64,000 nucleotides of DNA from Porodaedalea pini. Lineage: Eukaryota; Basidiomycota; Agaricomycetes; Hymenochaetales; Hymenochaetaceae. The translations under genes were made by a program, and so were the position numbers. Every line of letters starts with the position of its first letter. Positions within the stretch are counted from its first letter, which is position 1. The stretch covers positions 62,001 through 126,000 of the forward strand of contig NBAY01000030.1 of assembly GCA_002794775.1 (NCBI GenBank). Reading direction: 5' to 3'. Shown here piece by piece: positions 21,297 through 31,625 of the stretch. Below the pieces are notes generated by a model that was given only the letters and a program-made list of their open reading frames with translations, was not told the DNA's origin and searched no databases.

Positions 21297-24200
21297 ACAC
21301 GGCACTGACTGGGATAGGTTCAGTTTCGGTTTTTCAAATGGCCATTTTTGATAATTCTATGGACTCTGTAGATAATTTAGATAAAATACAAAAAAATGTA
21401 AAAAGCAATGTCACTCGCAAAAATATTCCTTCTGTCCCTGTACCAGTAGCTAGTAGTATAGATATGCCTATATGTAACAACACGTCTGACTCATCATCTC
21501 GTCCTACTCCTGTGTCAAAAAATCATGTAAAACCCTGTTCTGAATCTTTTAATTCTATTTCTTCCTTGGCCGGAACTGAACCGAAATCCGTGAAAAATGA
21601 AAACTCGTCGAAACAAGCTGAGAGGAAGTCCTGGAGAGATCGCCCTGTCCCCTTTACGGCCCCATGGGTAGTACGGCGTCTCAAAGAGGATAAACTCGAA
21701 AGTGCTTTAACGACTCTCCGAGTGTGGATGAAACAGCAGAGGCATGCTGAAGCGAATGAAGAGACGGTGCGTCAAATCATTGCGCTAGAAGAACCAGATG
21801 CCATGGCAGCTGTTAGGGACCTGAGGGGTCCGAAACGGTTCGTAAGAGGGTCTCGGGGGCAACAGCTCATGGTACCGATTCTCCTTCAAACGACCGACAC
21901 CGGTAACCAGTTCAAGGTAGACGCCCTACTGGACAGTGGCTGCACTGGCTCATGTATCAACCGATCCTTCGTCGAAAAGCATCAGATCCGGACAAAAAAG
22001 ACACCCATCCCAATCCGAGTCTATAATGCTGACGGCACGCTCAACAAGGACGGCTCGATCACAGAGTTTGTGGAAATGCGCATGACGATTAAAGATCATT
22101 CGGAGCGCATCCACTTCGCGGTCACAGATCTAGGGAAAACAGATGTGTTCATCGGACATGAATGGTTAAAGCTGCACAATCCCAACATCGACTGGCAAAA
22201 ATCAACGATCGAATTTGATCGATGCCCCGATGTATGCGGCTATATCCGTAGTCTAGAGGACATTGATGCAGACCCCGACGAAAACCTTGATTTGGTGGAA
22301 CTTGAAGACGGCGATCAGCTCTTCCTCTTCGATTGGGACAGGTACATTAAGTCCGATCCGAGAAAAGCGCTGAAGGTCAGACAACAGGTGCTCGAGGAAG
22401 TCCCGAACTATGTCAAAGAGTTCGCAGACATCTTCAGTGAACAGGAATTCGATCAGTTACCAGAGAGACGCCCTTGGGATCATGCTATTGAACTCAAGCC
22501 GGGATCAAAGCTCTCTGACTGTAAAATCTACCCGCTCAGCCCATCCGAACAGGTGGCACTGGACGAATTCCTCACCGAAAACTTGAGAACTGGCCGTATT
22601 CGTAACTCTCAATCTGAGATGGCATCCCCCTTCTTCTTCATAAAAAAGAAGGATGGCAAGCTTCGCCCCGTACAGGACTATCGCCGGCTCAACGAGATGA
22701 CGGTTAAGAACAAATACCCGTTACCTCTAATCCAAGAGCTCATTGACAAAACAAAACAGGCGAAATTCTTCACAAAGCTTGACATACGTTGGGGTTACAA
22801 TAACATTCGGATTCGAGAGGGCGACGAGCATAAAGCCGCCTTCAGGACAAACCGCGGTCTATTCGAACCAACGGTCATGTTTTTCGGTCTCACAAACTCA
22901 CCGGCAACCTTCCAAGGATTCATGAACGAGATCTTCCGAGAACTCGTCAATGATGGACACGTCATAGTCTACATGGACGACATCTTGATCTTCGCACGAA
23001 CTCGCGAACATCATGACAAACTCGTCCGACAAGTCCTGGAAGTGTTGCGAGCAAACAAGTTGTTCTTAAAGCCAGAAAAGTGCAGCTTCGCTCAAGAGAC
23101 CGTGAACTATCTTGGGCATATCCTCGGCAACGGACAGATTCACATGGATCCAGCCAAAGTGGCGGGTGTAAAAGATTGGCCAGTACCTAAGAACAAGAAA
23201 GAACTACAGTCTTTCCTTGGGTTCTGCAACTATTACCGCCGCTTCATCCTAGCATTCAGTCACTATGCGAAGCCCTTGACAGCATTGACCGGAGATGTAG
23301 AGTGGAAGTGGGAGGTGGAGCAACAGGAGGCCTTTGAACGTCTGAAACAGAAGCTCTGTGAAGAACCTGTACTCACAGTGCCTACTGATGACGGTCAATT
23401 TCGGGTGGAGGCTGATTCGTCGCATTTCGCTAACGGCGCCATTCTGTCCCAATTCGTTGACGGAAAGTGGCATCCAATCGCATACCGATCGCAAGCGCTT
23501 AGCCAAGCAGAGCGCAATTACGAAATCTATGACAAAGAGATGTTCGCGATCATGTGCGCACTGGATGACTGGCGACAATATCTTCTAGGGGCAACGCAAA
23601 CCTTCGAAATCTGGTCGGATCACCTCAACCTCCAGTATTTCCGAAAACCCCAGAAGATTAACCACCGACAAGCGAGATGGCTACAGGAGTTAGCGGACTA
23701 CGACTTCAAACTGTTCCATAAACCAGGTGCCCTGATGACTAAGGCTGACCTCCTCTCGAGACGAGCGGATCATGAGAGGGGGGAGAACGACAATATCGAC
23801 ATTGTTTTGCTCAAGCCGGACTTATTTGTAAACGAAACACTGCTAGAAGCGCTGGATGCAGACTTCGTTAAACGAATTAAAAGGGTACGAAACAACAGGG
23901 ACAGAGCAGTTGTGAAGGCGTTAGAGCGGAAGGAACGAGAGTGGGAGGAAGAAGAAGGGTTGTTGATGTGGAAGGGCAGGATCTACGTGCCGAAAGACCA
24001 TAAACTCCGAGAAGACATCATTCGAAACCATCACGACAGCACACTCGCAGGACACCCAGGACGCTACAAGACCCATGAGTTGATCACACGCAACTACTGG
24101 TGGCCGGGAATCCAACGAGATGTTCGAATGTATGTCGAGGGATGTGATGCGTGCCAACGTACGAAGGCACACAGAGCGAAACCGCACAATCCTCTGAACC

Positions 24201-25432
24201 CAAACGAGATCCCAAAAGGTCCTTGGGAAATCGTCACAGCAGACCTGATCGGCGAACTACCCGAGTCCAATGGGCATAACGCAATCTGTGTCTTCGTTGA
24301 CAGGTTCAGTAAACAGGTGCATGCGATCCCTACCTCAGTGAGCATAACGTCGGAAGGAATGGCGAGGCTCTACCGGGATCATGTCTTCAGGCTACACGGC
24401 ATACCGCGCAAGTTTATTCATGACAGAGGATCACAGTTCGAGTCCAAATTCATGAACGAACTATACCGGTTACTGGGCATCGAGGGAAACCCGTCAACGG
24501 CATATCACCCACAGACAGATGGTCAGACAGAACGGATAAACCAAGAGATTGAACAGTACCTTCGTCTCTTTGTTAACCACCATCAGTCGGACTGGGCGGA
24601 ATGGCTTGCGCTAGCGGAATTCGCGTACAACGACAAAGAACAAACGTCGACAGGAGCGTCACCCTTTTTCGTCAACCATGGGAGACACCCATATAAGGGC
24701 ACGAATCCTAGATGCGAATCGACCAATGAGTCCGCTAAGCAGTTTGCCGACCGGATGGCCAAGATCAGGGAGGAAACCGAATCGGCATTAAAGCATGCGG
24801 CCGAAACCATGAAGCGCTTCTATGACAGGACGAAGGGAGAATCCATCGAGTATAAACCTGGGGAAAAGGTCATGCTCGAAGGAACTCACTTAAAGACAGA
24901 TCGTCCTATGAAGAAGCTGGGAGATAAACGTTATGGGCCTTTCATTGTCGAAAAGAAAATCGGCACGTCAGCATATAGACTTAAACTTCCACGTACATGG
25001 AAAAAAGTCTATCCGGTTTTCAATGAAGTGCTCCTATCCCCATACCACGAGCCACAGTATACGTCGCAAAAGCAGGATCTTCCACCCCCGCCTGAAATCA
25101 TTGACGATGTGCCGGAATATGAGGTCGAAAAGGTTGTCGACTCCAAACTTGTGCGAGGGAAGCTCAAATACCTCGTACATTGGAAAGGGTATCCGAACGA
25201 AGAACGCACCTGGGAGCCAATTGAGAATTTGACGAACTCTCAAGAGGCCATTGACGAATTTCATAAATCAACTCCCAGTGCTCCTCGCGCCCTCAACACC
25301 CTAGAGATGTCGCAGCTGAAGTTCCGACCCGTGTTTGAAATGACGGAGCCTGAGAGACAGAAAGGAGTGGCACAGTGGTGGGCCGGTAAGTTCCAGGGTA
25401 GGGAACAAGGGCGATCGGGACGCTCGCCTTGA
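21263..25432 (+). CDS. pol: Element B Pol polyprotein with chromodomain
   Basis: Open from 21263 (after TGA 21260) to TGA 25430, about 1,390 codons; no ATG near the start, so it is presumably made by -1 frameshifting from gag within the 34-base overlap. Counting from 21293: protease D214-S-G, reverse transcriptase with YMDD at 560-563, RNase H (VEADSS, YDKEM, WSDHLN), integrase with the HHCC motif and catalytic D984, D1044, E1080 (35 residues between the last two), and a chromodomain at about 1275-1325 (KYLVHWKGY). The chromodomain is known in this group to steer integration to modified chromatin. All catalytic residues are present. The N-terminal 100 residues are Ser/Asn-rich. Confidence 0.95.
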   Translation, partial: AGVGFCGTPAVNTALTGIGSVSVFQMAIFDNSMDSVDNLDKIQKNVKSNVTRKNIPSVPVPVASSIDMPICNNTSDSSSRPTPVSKNHVKPCSESFNSISSLAGTEPKSVKNENSSKQAERKSWRDRPVPFTAPWVVRRLKEDKLESALTTLRVWMKQQRHAEANEETVRQIIALEEPDAMAAVRDLRGPKRFVRGSRGQQLMVPILLQTTDTGNQFKVDALLDSGCTGSCINRSFVEKHQIRTKKTPIPIRVYNADGTLNKDGSITEFVEMRMTIKDHSERIHFAVTDLGKTDVFIGHEWLKLHNPNIDWQKSTIEFDRCPDVCGYIRSLEDIDADPDENLDLVELEDGDQLFLFDWDRYIKSDPRKALKVRQQVLEEVPNYVKEFADIFSEQEFDQLPERRPWDHAIELKPGSKLSDCKIYPLSPSEQVALDEFLTENLRTGRIRNSQSEMASPFFFIKKKDGKLRPVQDYRRLNEMTVKNKYPLPLIQELIDKTKQAKFFTKLDIRWGYNNIRIREGDEHKAAFRTNRGLFEPTVMFFGLTNSPATFQGFMNEIFRELVNDGHVIVYMDDILIFARTREHHDKLVRQVLEVLRANKLFLKPEKCSFAQETVNYLGHILGNGQIHMDPAKVAGVKDWPVPKNKKELQSFLGFCNYYRRFILAFSHYAKPLTALTGDVEWKWEVEQQEAFERLKQKLCEEPVLTVPTDDGQFRVEADSSHFANGAILSQFVDGKWHPIAYRSQALSQAERNYEIYDKEMFAIMCALDDWRQYLLGATQTFEIWSDHLNLQYFRKPQKINHRQARWLQELADYDFKLFHKPGALMTKADLLSRRADHERGENDNIDIVLLKPDLFVNETLLEALDADFVKRIKRVRNNRDRAVVKALERKEREWEEEEGLLMWKGRIYVPKDHKLREDIIRNHHDSTLAGHPGRYKTHELITRNYWWPGIQRDVRMYVEGCDACQRTKAHRAKPHNPLNPNEIPKGPWEIVTADLIGELPESNGHNAICVFVDRFSKQVHAIPTSVSITSEGMARLYRDHVFRLHGIPRKFIHDRGSQFESKFMNELYRLLGIEGNPSTAYHPQTDGQTERINQEIEQYLRLFVNHHQSDWAEWLALAEFAYNDKEQTSTGASPFFVNHGRHPYKGTNPRCESTNESAKQFADRMAKIREETESALKHAAETMKRFYDRTKGESIEYKPGEKVMLEGTHLKTDRPMKKLGDKRYGPFIVEKKIGTSAYRLKLPRTWKKVYPVFNEVLLSPYHEPQYTSQKQDLPPPPEIIDDVPEYEVEKVVDSKLVRGKLKYLVHWKGYPNEERTWEPIENLTNSQEAIDEFHKSTPSAPRALNTLEMSQLKFRPVFEMTEPERQKGVAQWWAGKFQGREQGRSGRSP

Positions 25433-25444
25433 AGGGGAGGGTCA
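25431..25444 (+). promoter_or_regulatory. Polypurine tract of element B
   Basis: GAAGGGGAGGGTCA directly before the 3' LTR; plus-strand primer. Confidence 0.85.
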
Positions 25445-25868
25445 TGTCATGGACGCTTTTTAAATTATCTTATCTTATCATATCTTATCCATCCATCACT
25501 AATCACGCTTATTCCTGCTTACTCATTATTCATTACGCTCCTTCTCACACTATCCTTACTCGCTGACCGATCCTATGATTTCATTATTCTATGAAGTTCC
25601 ACGACGTTCTATCATCTATCCTTATGTAGTAGTTAATTCCCTGGTCCGTGCGCAGCCGCTGAAGGGTATATAAGTAGGTAGTCCTCCTGTACTTATCCCC
25701 TAGTTTCGACCTGGTCAATTCTACCTGGCTACGTCCAGAAGCTATTCCTTATCTCCGCGCTGTGTCAGTTCCCCCTGGCTCACTGCTCTCTCTCTTGTCT
25801 CCCTCCTCCTCTGACTGAGTTCCGCGCGACCCGGCTACCATTTGCGTACCCGTAGTCCGTCGCTGACA
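25445..25868 (+). repeat. 3' LTR of element B
   Basis: 424 bp, identical by eye to 18932-19355, followed by the GGAAG duplication. Confidence 0.97.
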
Positions 25869-28367
25869 GGAAGGACAAGTACAGCATACATGCACGAGCT
25901 CAAATGGTGGCTAGCAGATGAAAAAATGTATGCAGCACTAGCAGGCCTTACGATATGGATCACACAAAGAGAACACCACCGACAATGTGGCCGATGGGCA
26001 ATTCTCCTCGACTGGCCAATCACTACCCGCCAGACACAACAGGAAGCGCATCACGAACTCTGGGAACTCAGAGATGAAATCATCGATGACCTCATCACTA
26101 CATGGCAAAGGGGCTTCGACGGCTACTTAACAGTGGACCACCACGCCACCCAAACCTATTACGGAGTACAACTCAAAGTGGTAATTGGCATCAATGTAGC
26201 GCCCAGCGAAGTTGGCTTGACAACGGGATACACCCGGGTCTACAAAGAATGCCTAATGGCAGCAACCAGACTAGTGGATGATAGAAGTGGTGAAGGAAAC
26301 CCACTACCAGTCCCCGCACCAGGAGGAAGCTAGACAGGCACCACCGAATCTACCGACCAACCAATGGATGACTCATCCCTGGAAAGGGAATAGACGAGAC
26401 TCTCGGAACCAAGTAGCTATTTATAGCACAGTGACATCACCATACTCCACAATGGTGGGGTAAAGCACGGGAACTTTGGAGCAAGTGGCACAAGTGGCTA
26501 CTTATAGCACACAACGATGTCATAATGGAGCAGAAGGTTCTAGGAATTACTGTGGATCGCAGGAGAAGTGGAGAAGCCATTCCCCAACTAGTTAGAATTA
26601 GGTTAGCTGTGGAGCTAAGGTTCAAAGAACCCAAACTCTATAAAGAGGTGAGCAGGAGCGCCCTTGTCTCCTTAGCAAAATTCTTCTGCCCTTGACATGT
26701 CTTCAATACTAGTTCAGCTTGAGCCCACAGCTCGCTGCTATTACTGTTATTCTCCTGCTAAGACCAAGCACTCAACAAGCCAATCACCCCTCCATACGAC
26801 TAGCTCAAGAATGCTTCCCTCAAGTCTTCGAGAAGGACGTCTACTAGTTCTGGTACATCGGACAGATTAGTCACCTGTTCTGACACTGGTCCTAACACCA
26901 AGAGTAATTCTCAATGGATTCCTTTCACACTGGTACTGTATAGTTCATATTATATAATCCTTTCTATTTGAACCCTTTCTAATGCCTTTGTTGCCTCAGT
27001 CTATCTGACAGCAACAAAGGTGAGTAGACAATTTTCCTGTATATATTTCCAGTCTATCTGACAGCAACAAATATTGTTTTGTCCTGTCTGTCTTGTGGGC
27101 TCAAGTGTTGGTACTACCTAGGTGCCTTCCATAAAGGTCCTGTGCTGTCTTATATATGCAAACTATTTTTTCATCATCAAGAAAGCTCAAATTAGTTGAT
27201 GTGATGTGGCAATTTATACACCAATACTCATGGGGAAGATGGCATATTAATTTTCTAATTATATTTAATTTTTTAATGATTTTTCCGATTTTGTTCAAGT
27301 GAGAAATGGGTTGTTTGAGCTCAAAGTGTTGTGTGTATGCTGCCACTTTGAGTGATCTGCAGAGTTGCCACTTTGGGGGGGTACTGTGAAAAGCAGCAGG
27401 GAGAAGGCTGATTAATAGTGACAAATTTTAGTCAAAATTTGTCAGAATTTGTCAGAATTTGTCATTTCTGATGGTGGCTGTGGGCAAAAGGGCCTTTGTC
27501 GGTTCAATATTAAGATCTGAAGTTGAGGTAGGTGCTGGGCTATGTCAATCTTTCTCGAGTGGTTTGCGTCTTTGGATGACACTCATCAAGCGTTCAAACA
27601 GGCTCAAAAATGAGCTCAAATGCCCTTGTACATGTTCCAACACACTCAAGTGGCTCCTTAGTAGATAATGAATGTATAGGGCAATGGGGATATGTAGTTA
27701 TGGTACCCTATTGGGTGTGTCTGGGGCTCGAAGACTTGGAATATTGACTTTGAGCATATGTGCTGAATCAAACACACTGTTTGAGTGGTCGAGGAGGTTT
27801 GATAGAGCTGAGTAGAGATGATCTGAAGGTATGGACGACTTATGGGACTTGAAATGTGTACTGTGGAGTGAACTGGGGGCTGTATTCCCTCTGCAGAATG
27901 AGTACAAAGGTGTGCACTATTTATACTCTAGGCAAAATGAGCTCGGTACTGATGTCAAGCGTACATACGGGGGTAGAGGAGTGTGTGCAGTGCGTGTTCG
28001 AGTCAGAATAGTCATATGTTAGGAGTGGAGTGACTCGAGAACATGATAAATCATGAACTCGAAGGGGAATAATGGTTCGACATCAACCAAAAGACCAATG
28101 AAACCCAAGAAACTTATCATGTGTGCTTCCAACAACTCCATTCGACTGTCCTCACATGTTCCTAGGGCATGATGGCAATGAATGCACATTCTGGAAGTGA
28201 TAGACAATGATAAATAATGCTCGAGCCACATGGAGAATGCGGCGAACAACAGAATCTGGTCATTCAAGCATGATACATTGAACATCGATGGCTCGAGGAC
28301 TGTTCGAGTGACACATGCTTGAACCCAATGCGTTCCCTGAGCCCAATTGTGTGATCCGGCTGTGCTA

Positions 28368-29102
28368 CAAATGTTCGAATGAGTGAATATGAAGTGGATA
28401 GAGTCCTCAAGCATGTATATAGTGGGATATGGGATGAATATAAAGGAAATGAAGTGTTTGAGTGTGAATAGGAAGTGGTATAAGCATTCGAATGGGTGTG
28501 TGAAGGTATTCAAATGTATTTCTGAGGTCACTAAGGGATAATATGAAAGATTCAAAGGTATACTGACACTCGAATGGACATGAAATGCGAAGTATAAGAT
28601 AGAAAGTGATGAAACGAAGTGCTTGACTGTGTTTATGTGGTCTGTATCTGTATATAATAATAAATAAAGCGGGTGGTATGCTGGGACAGCTGACACCTAA
28701 GCGCAAATCGAGCACTACACCGGCTGTATTACAAGTGTTCAAATGAGTGAATGTAAAGTGAAAAGAGTGCTTGAGCACATATATAGTGAGATATGGATGA
28801 GTATAAAGGAAACGAAGTGTTTGAGTGTGAATAGGAAGTGGTATGACCATTCAAATAGGTGTATGAAGGTGTTTGAACATATTTCTCAGGTCACTAATGG
28901 ATAATATAAAAGATTCAAAGGTATACTGACACTCGAATGGGTGAGTGTGACCATTTGAGTGCACAAAATGTGAAGTATAAGATAGAAAGTGATGAAATGA
29001 AGTGCTTGACTATATTTATAGGGTTTGTATCTATATACTATAATAAATAAAGTGGGTAGTATGCTGGGATAGCTGACACCTAAGTGTGAATCAAGTGCTA
29101 CA
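28368..29102 (+). repeat. Two tandem copies of a ~367-bp unit at the W end
   Basis: 28368-28732 and 28733-29102 share landmarks GTGTTTGAGTGTGAATAGGA, AAGATTCAAAGGTATACTGA and ATGCTGGGA.AGCTGACACC. By eye about 85% identical. Both strands have long open stretches here, but they follow the repeat and carry no domain. Confidence 0.8.
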
Positions 29103-29636
29103 ACATGAGACCATGAAACTACCTGAGTGTCCTTTCAACCTCAGTAAGATGCAATATGCCAATCTTCTTTTCTTCAAAGGTTGCTATGTGTGTAATGTTC
29201 TGTGGTCAGGTTTTTGTGCAGGTTTAAAGAGACTTGGATGTTTTAGCTCTGTGATGCTCCTTGTGTACAATTGCTCCACTTTCCATTTTGCCTCAGACTC
29301 TGTAAAAAAAATGTAGACAAAAAAAGCAAGTTTTGTAACTCATCTGTCTGCTTTTCTATGAACTGACTTGGCTTTTGCTAGGATCGTCAAGTCAAAATAT
29401 GTCTTGAAGATAATTATGGGATGGAACACATCAATATTCTCAATGATCACTTACTTCCAACACTATATCTGTGAACATGATTTTATAGTTGCTTATATCT
29501 TTCATTACATCTTGTTTTCATAGCTCCTCACTTCTACAATATTGATAAAGTGAAGGCAGCTTGGGCTGAATATCGGTCCCTTTCTCCAGACTCTGATGAG
29601 CATACTGCCTTTGTAGCTCAGAGGAAGCAGCACATT
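29103..29636 (+). pseudogene. F-box gene, 3' part
   Basis: Starts ETMKLPECPFNLSKMQYANLL followed by FFKGCYVC, the segment that follows the F-box in mushroom F-box proteins (a proline/cysteine patch, here in frame with the piece ending at 15580). A later exon at about 29522-29636 reads FYNIDKVKAAWAEYRSLSPD and ends in FVAQRKQHIW, again typical. Intervening exons are degenerate. It is cut at 29637 by the inverted copy of element C. Confidence 0.65.
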
Positions 29637-31625
29637 TGGAAGGCACCTAGGTAGTGCCAACACTTGAGCCCATAAGACAGATGGGACAAAACAATCTTTG
29701 TTGCTGTCAGAGAGACTGGAAATATATACATGGAAAATTGTCTACTCACCTTTGTTGTTGTCAGAGAGACTGAGGCAACAAAGGTGTTGGAAAGGGTTCA
29801 AATAGAAAGGATTATATAATATGAACTATCTTAATATTGAACCAACAAAGGCCCTTTTGCCCACAGCCACCATCAGAAATGACAAATTCTGATAAATTCT
29901 GACTAAAATTTGTCACTATTAATCAGCCTTCTCTCCACCGCTTTTATACCTGCACCCCCCTCCAAAGCAGCAACTACAGCTGCAGATTACAAAACATCCT
30001 CAAACCAGCATCTCACAGATCACTCAAACCAGCAACTCTGCAAATTACTCAAAGCGGCAACTCTGCAGATCACTCAAAGCAGCAGAATACACACAACACT
30101 TTGAGCTCAAACAACTCATTTCTCACTTGAACAAAATTGGAAAAATCATTAAAAAATTAAATCTAATTAGAAATTTAATGTGCCATCTTCCCCATGAGTA
30201 TTAGTGCATAAATTGCCTCATCACATCAACTAATTTGAGCTTTCTTGATGATGAAAAAATAGTTTGCATATATAAGACAGCACAGGACCTTTATATTATA
30301 TTAGGACTCACTCCAATGGATGTCCCAAGGAAAAATAAGGTGATACATAAAGCTGAGAACATAGGAGCATAACTTGCAGCCAGACTGAAGATTGCAGTGA
30401 AGTAAAATGTAAGGTTGAAAGCAGTACTCTGAGTGAGTAAGTCAGAGCCTCCAGAGAAAAAGTCAGCAAGGGAAATCTTTGTTTAAGCATTGAATTCCTA
30501 TATGATCCTCATCCTACAGTACTGAGCATCATTCTAGAAAACATTGAGGAAGAGAGATCTACAATATGGCTGTCTATAACTGTAGAAGTTGCAAGTTAAG
30601 CAGAAATGTGCAGGAACAAAAGAAAAGATTATACATATTAGTAATAAGCTTACTACACCTGTCTTACACATGGGCAACTGACATAATGTGACAACCAATA
30701 TTGTATTTAGTGAGGCTTTAGTGTAATTAGAATTTTACAATAAAAATCAAGTTTCTTCCAGACAGACTAAGATAATACAGGTGGGTATAAGTGAAGGCTA
30801 AGTCATGTGCACCAGTTTGGCTGGGAGTTACTGCATAAAGCTTGCACATGACTCAGCCATCACTTACACCCACCTGTATATTGTCTGTAGAACTTAGATA
30901 AAGCCAGAATAGATATGAGCACTGTGTTTAAACCTAAGTCCTGGTGAAGCCAGGATAGATCTAAGCATTGTGTTTAAAAAAACAAGTCCTGGCGAAGCCA
31001 GGATAGATCTAAGCATTGTGTTTAAAGAAACAAGTCCTGGCAAAGCCAGGATGGATCTAAGCATTGCGTTTAAAAAAACAAGTCTCGGCAAAGCCAGGAT
31101 GGATCTAAGCATTGCGTTTAAAAAAACAAGTCCTGGCGAAGCTGGGATGGACCTAAGCACTGTGTTTGAAGCAAAGTACTGGCTTCACCAGGGCTTCAGC
31201 TGGTACCATATCAGTCTGAAAGGATTCCATTGAGAATTACTCTCAGAATACATAAATCAGCATGTGCATGCCAAAGGGTTGCTCAACTTGGTGTGAGTGC
31301 ATATGAGCATTGGACAAGTTGGTGTTAGCTTTAGACAGGTTGGGGAGTGAAGAGAATATGAATAGGATATTAGTAGAATGTAATGTGCCATGCTCTAGAG
31401 GTCTAGAGGCTATGCTGCCACCAAGTTGCATGCTCAGACTTAGTCTTTGGGCTTAGACTCGGCCTTCAGGCTCAGACTCAGTATGGTCACAAAACTCAGC
31501 ACTTGGGATCAGACTTGGCACGATCATGAGACTTGGCACTCAGGCTCAGACTTGGCATGACACAATGTCTAGACAGTTGGTATTGTTAAGGTTGGGCAAG
31601 TATTCTAATTCTTTAACCACAAAGG
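29637..31625 (-). mobile_element. Element C copy 2, inverted and internally deleted
   Basis: On the minus strand it matches the 5' part of element C (31590-31235), then joins directly to the region near 26900 (GAGTAATTCTCAATGG), so the ORF is gone, then carries a ZY insertion (29830-31203), then the 3' part (29829-29637, ending GGTGCCTTCCA). The right boundary near 31625 is approximate. Confidence 0.65.
29830..31203 (-). mobile_element. Repeat element ZY copy 2, uninterrupted
   Basis: Inverted relative to copy 1 and about 1,374 bp: it includes the tandem 58-bp units (30945-31185), the hairpin (about 30765-30895), and the part equivalent to 27132-27514. More CACTCAAA-GCAGCAACT-type units are present near 30000-30090 than in copy 1. 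Together with copy 1 it shows what ZY looked like before element C entered it. Confidence 0.7.

Larger units (their letters stand above)
18932..25868 (+). mobile_element. Chromovirus B (Ty3/gypsy), full length, apparently intact
   Basis: LTRs 18932-19355 and 25445-25868 are both 424 bp and identical by eye, flanked by perfect GGAAG duplications (18927-18931, 25869-25873). Self-primer site, gag, a long open pol and a polypurine tract are all present. Identical LTRs mean a very recent insertion. It sits inside the ORF of element C. Compared with element A the proteins share all domains but the LTRs are unrelated, so it is a different family. Confidence 0.97.
18606..26333 (+). pseudogene. Unidentified ORF of element C, split by chromovirus B
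   Basis: The frame from ATG 18606 to 18931 continues, after B and one copy of its duplication, from 25874 to the TAG at 26331, about 261 codons in all with no stop. It contains a CNFCWEL motif, Trp-rich segments and Gln-rich helices (EAYQTAW, EAHHELWELRDEII). I do not recognise the family; a Gag-like or element-specific protein is possible. It was intact until B inserted, and the deleted copy of C at 29637-31625 lacks it altogether. 26334-26930 shows no further gene. Confidence 0.6.
18188..27131 (+). mobile_element. Element C (about 2.0 kb), interrupted by chromovirus B
   Basis: TGTAAGTCTG (18188) to GTGCCTTCCA (27131), flanked by perfect TAAAG duplications at 18183-18187 and 27132-27136, and inserted in ZY. 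Without B it is about 2,002 bp and holds one ORF (18606-26333, split). A direct-repeat-poor 5' part with CCAAGTCTGAGCC motifs (18205-18540) and a 3' part with two copies of a CTATCTGACAGCAACAAA unit (27001-27080) define it. An internally deleted inverted copy lies at 29637-31625. TG..CA ends and 5-bp duplication suggest an LTR-type relative, but I see no paired LTRs. Confidence 0.7.
17370..27514 (+). mobile_element. Repeat element ZY, copy 1 (interrupted by element C)
   Basis: ZY consists of 17370-18187 and 27132-27514, joined in the second copy (29830-31203, inverted) without interruption. It starts CCAGCTGAAG and ends TTCAATATTAAG. It holds 58-bp tandem repeats (17380-17570), a long hairpin (17589-17713) and no real gene. 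Short terminal inverted repeats or a clear target duplication are not evident, so its class is unknown. In copy 1, element C lies in it between TAAAG duplications. Confidence 0.65.
15581..29102 (+). mobile_element. Repeat element W inserted in the F-box gene (interrupted)
   Basis: The F-box frame breaks at 15580 and resumes near 29103, so everything between is inserted DNA. Its own sequence is seen twice: W1 15581-17148 (interrupted by a solo LTR at 16534-17023) and W2, of which 17149-17369 and 27515-28367 remain around the ZY insertion. It starts TGCAGACTTG and ends GTGCTACA, LTR-like ends. The flanks (CACAA before, ACATG or CAACA after) do not give a clean duplication. No ORF is convincing; W may be a large non-autonomous LTR element or tandem LTRs. 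Confidence 0.55.

Noticed and set aside
28019..28850. Long minus-strand open frames of 225 and 147 codons.
   Set aside because: They run over the tandem 367-bp repeat, repeat their own text and show no domain.
30894..31233. Plus and minus frames encoding a repeated 16-20 residue unit, seeming repeat proteins.
   Set aside because: They are simple translations of the 58-bp tandem unit in ZY.
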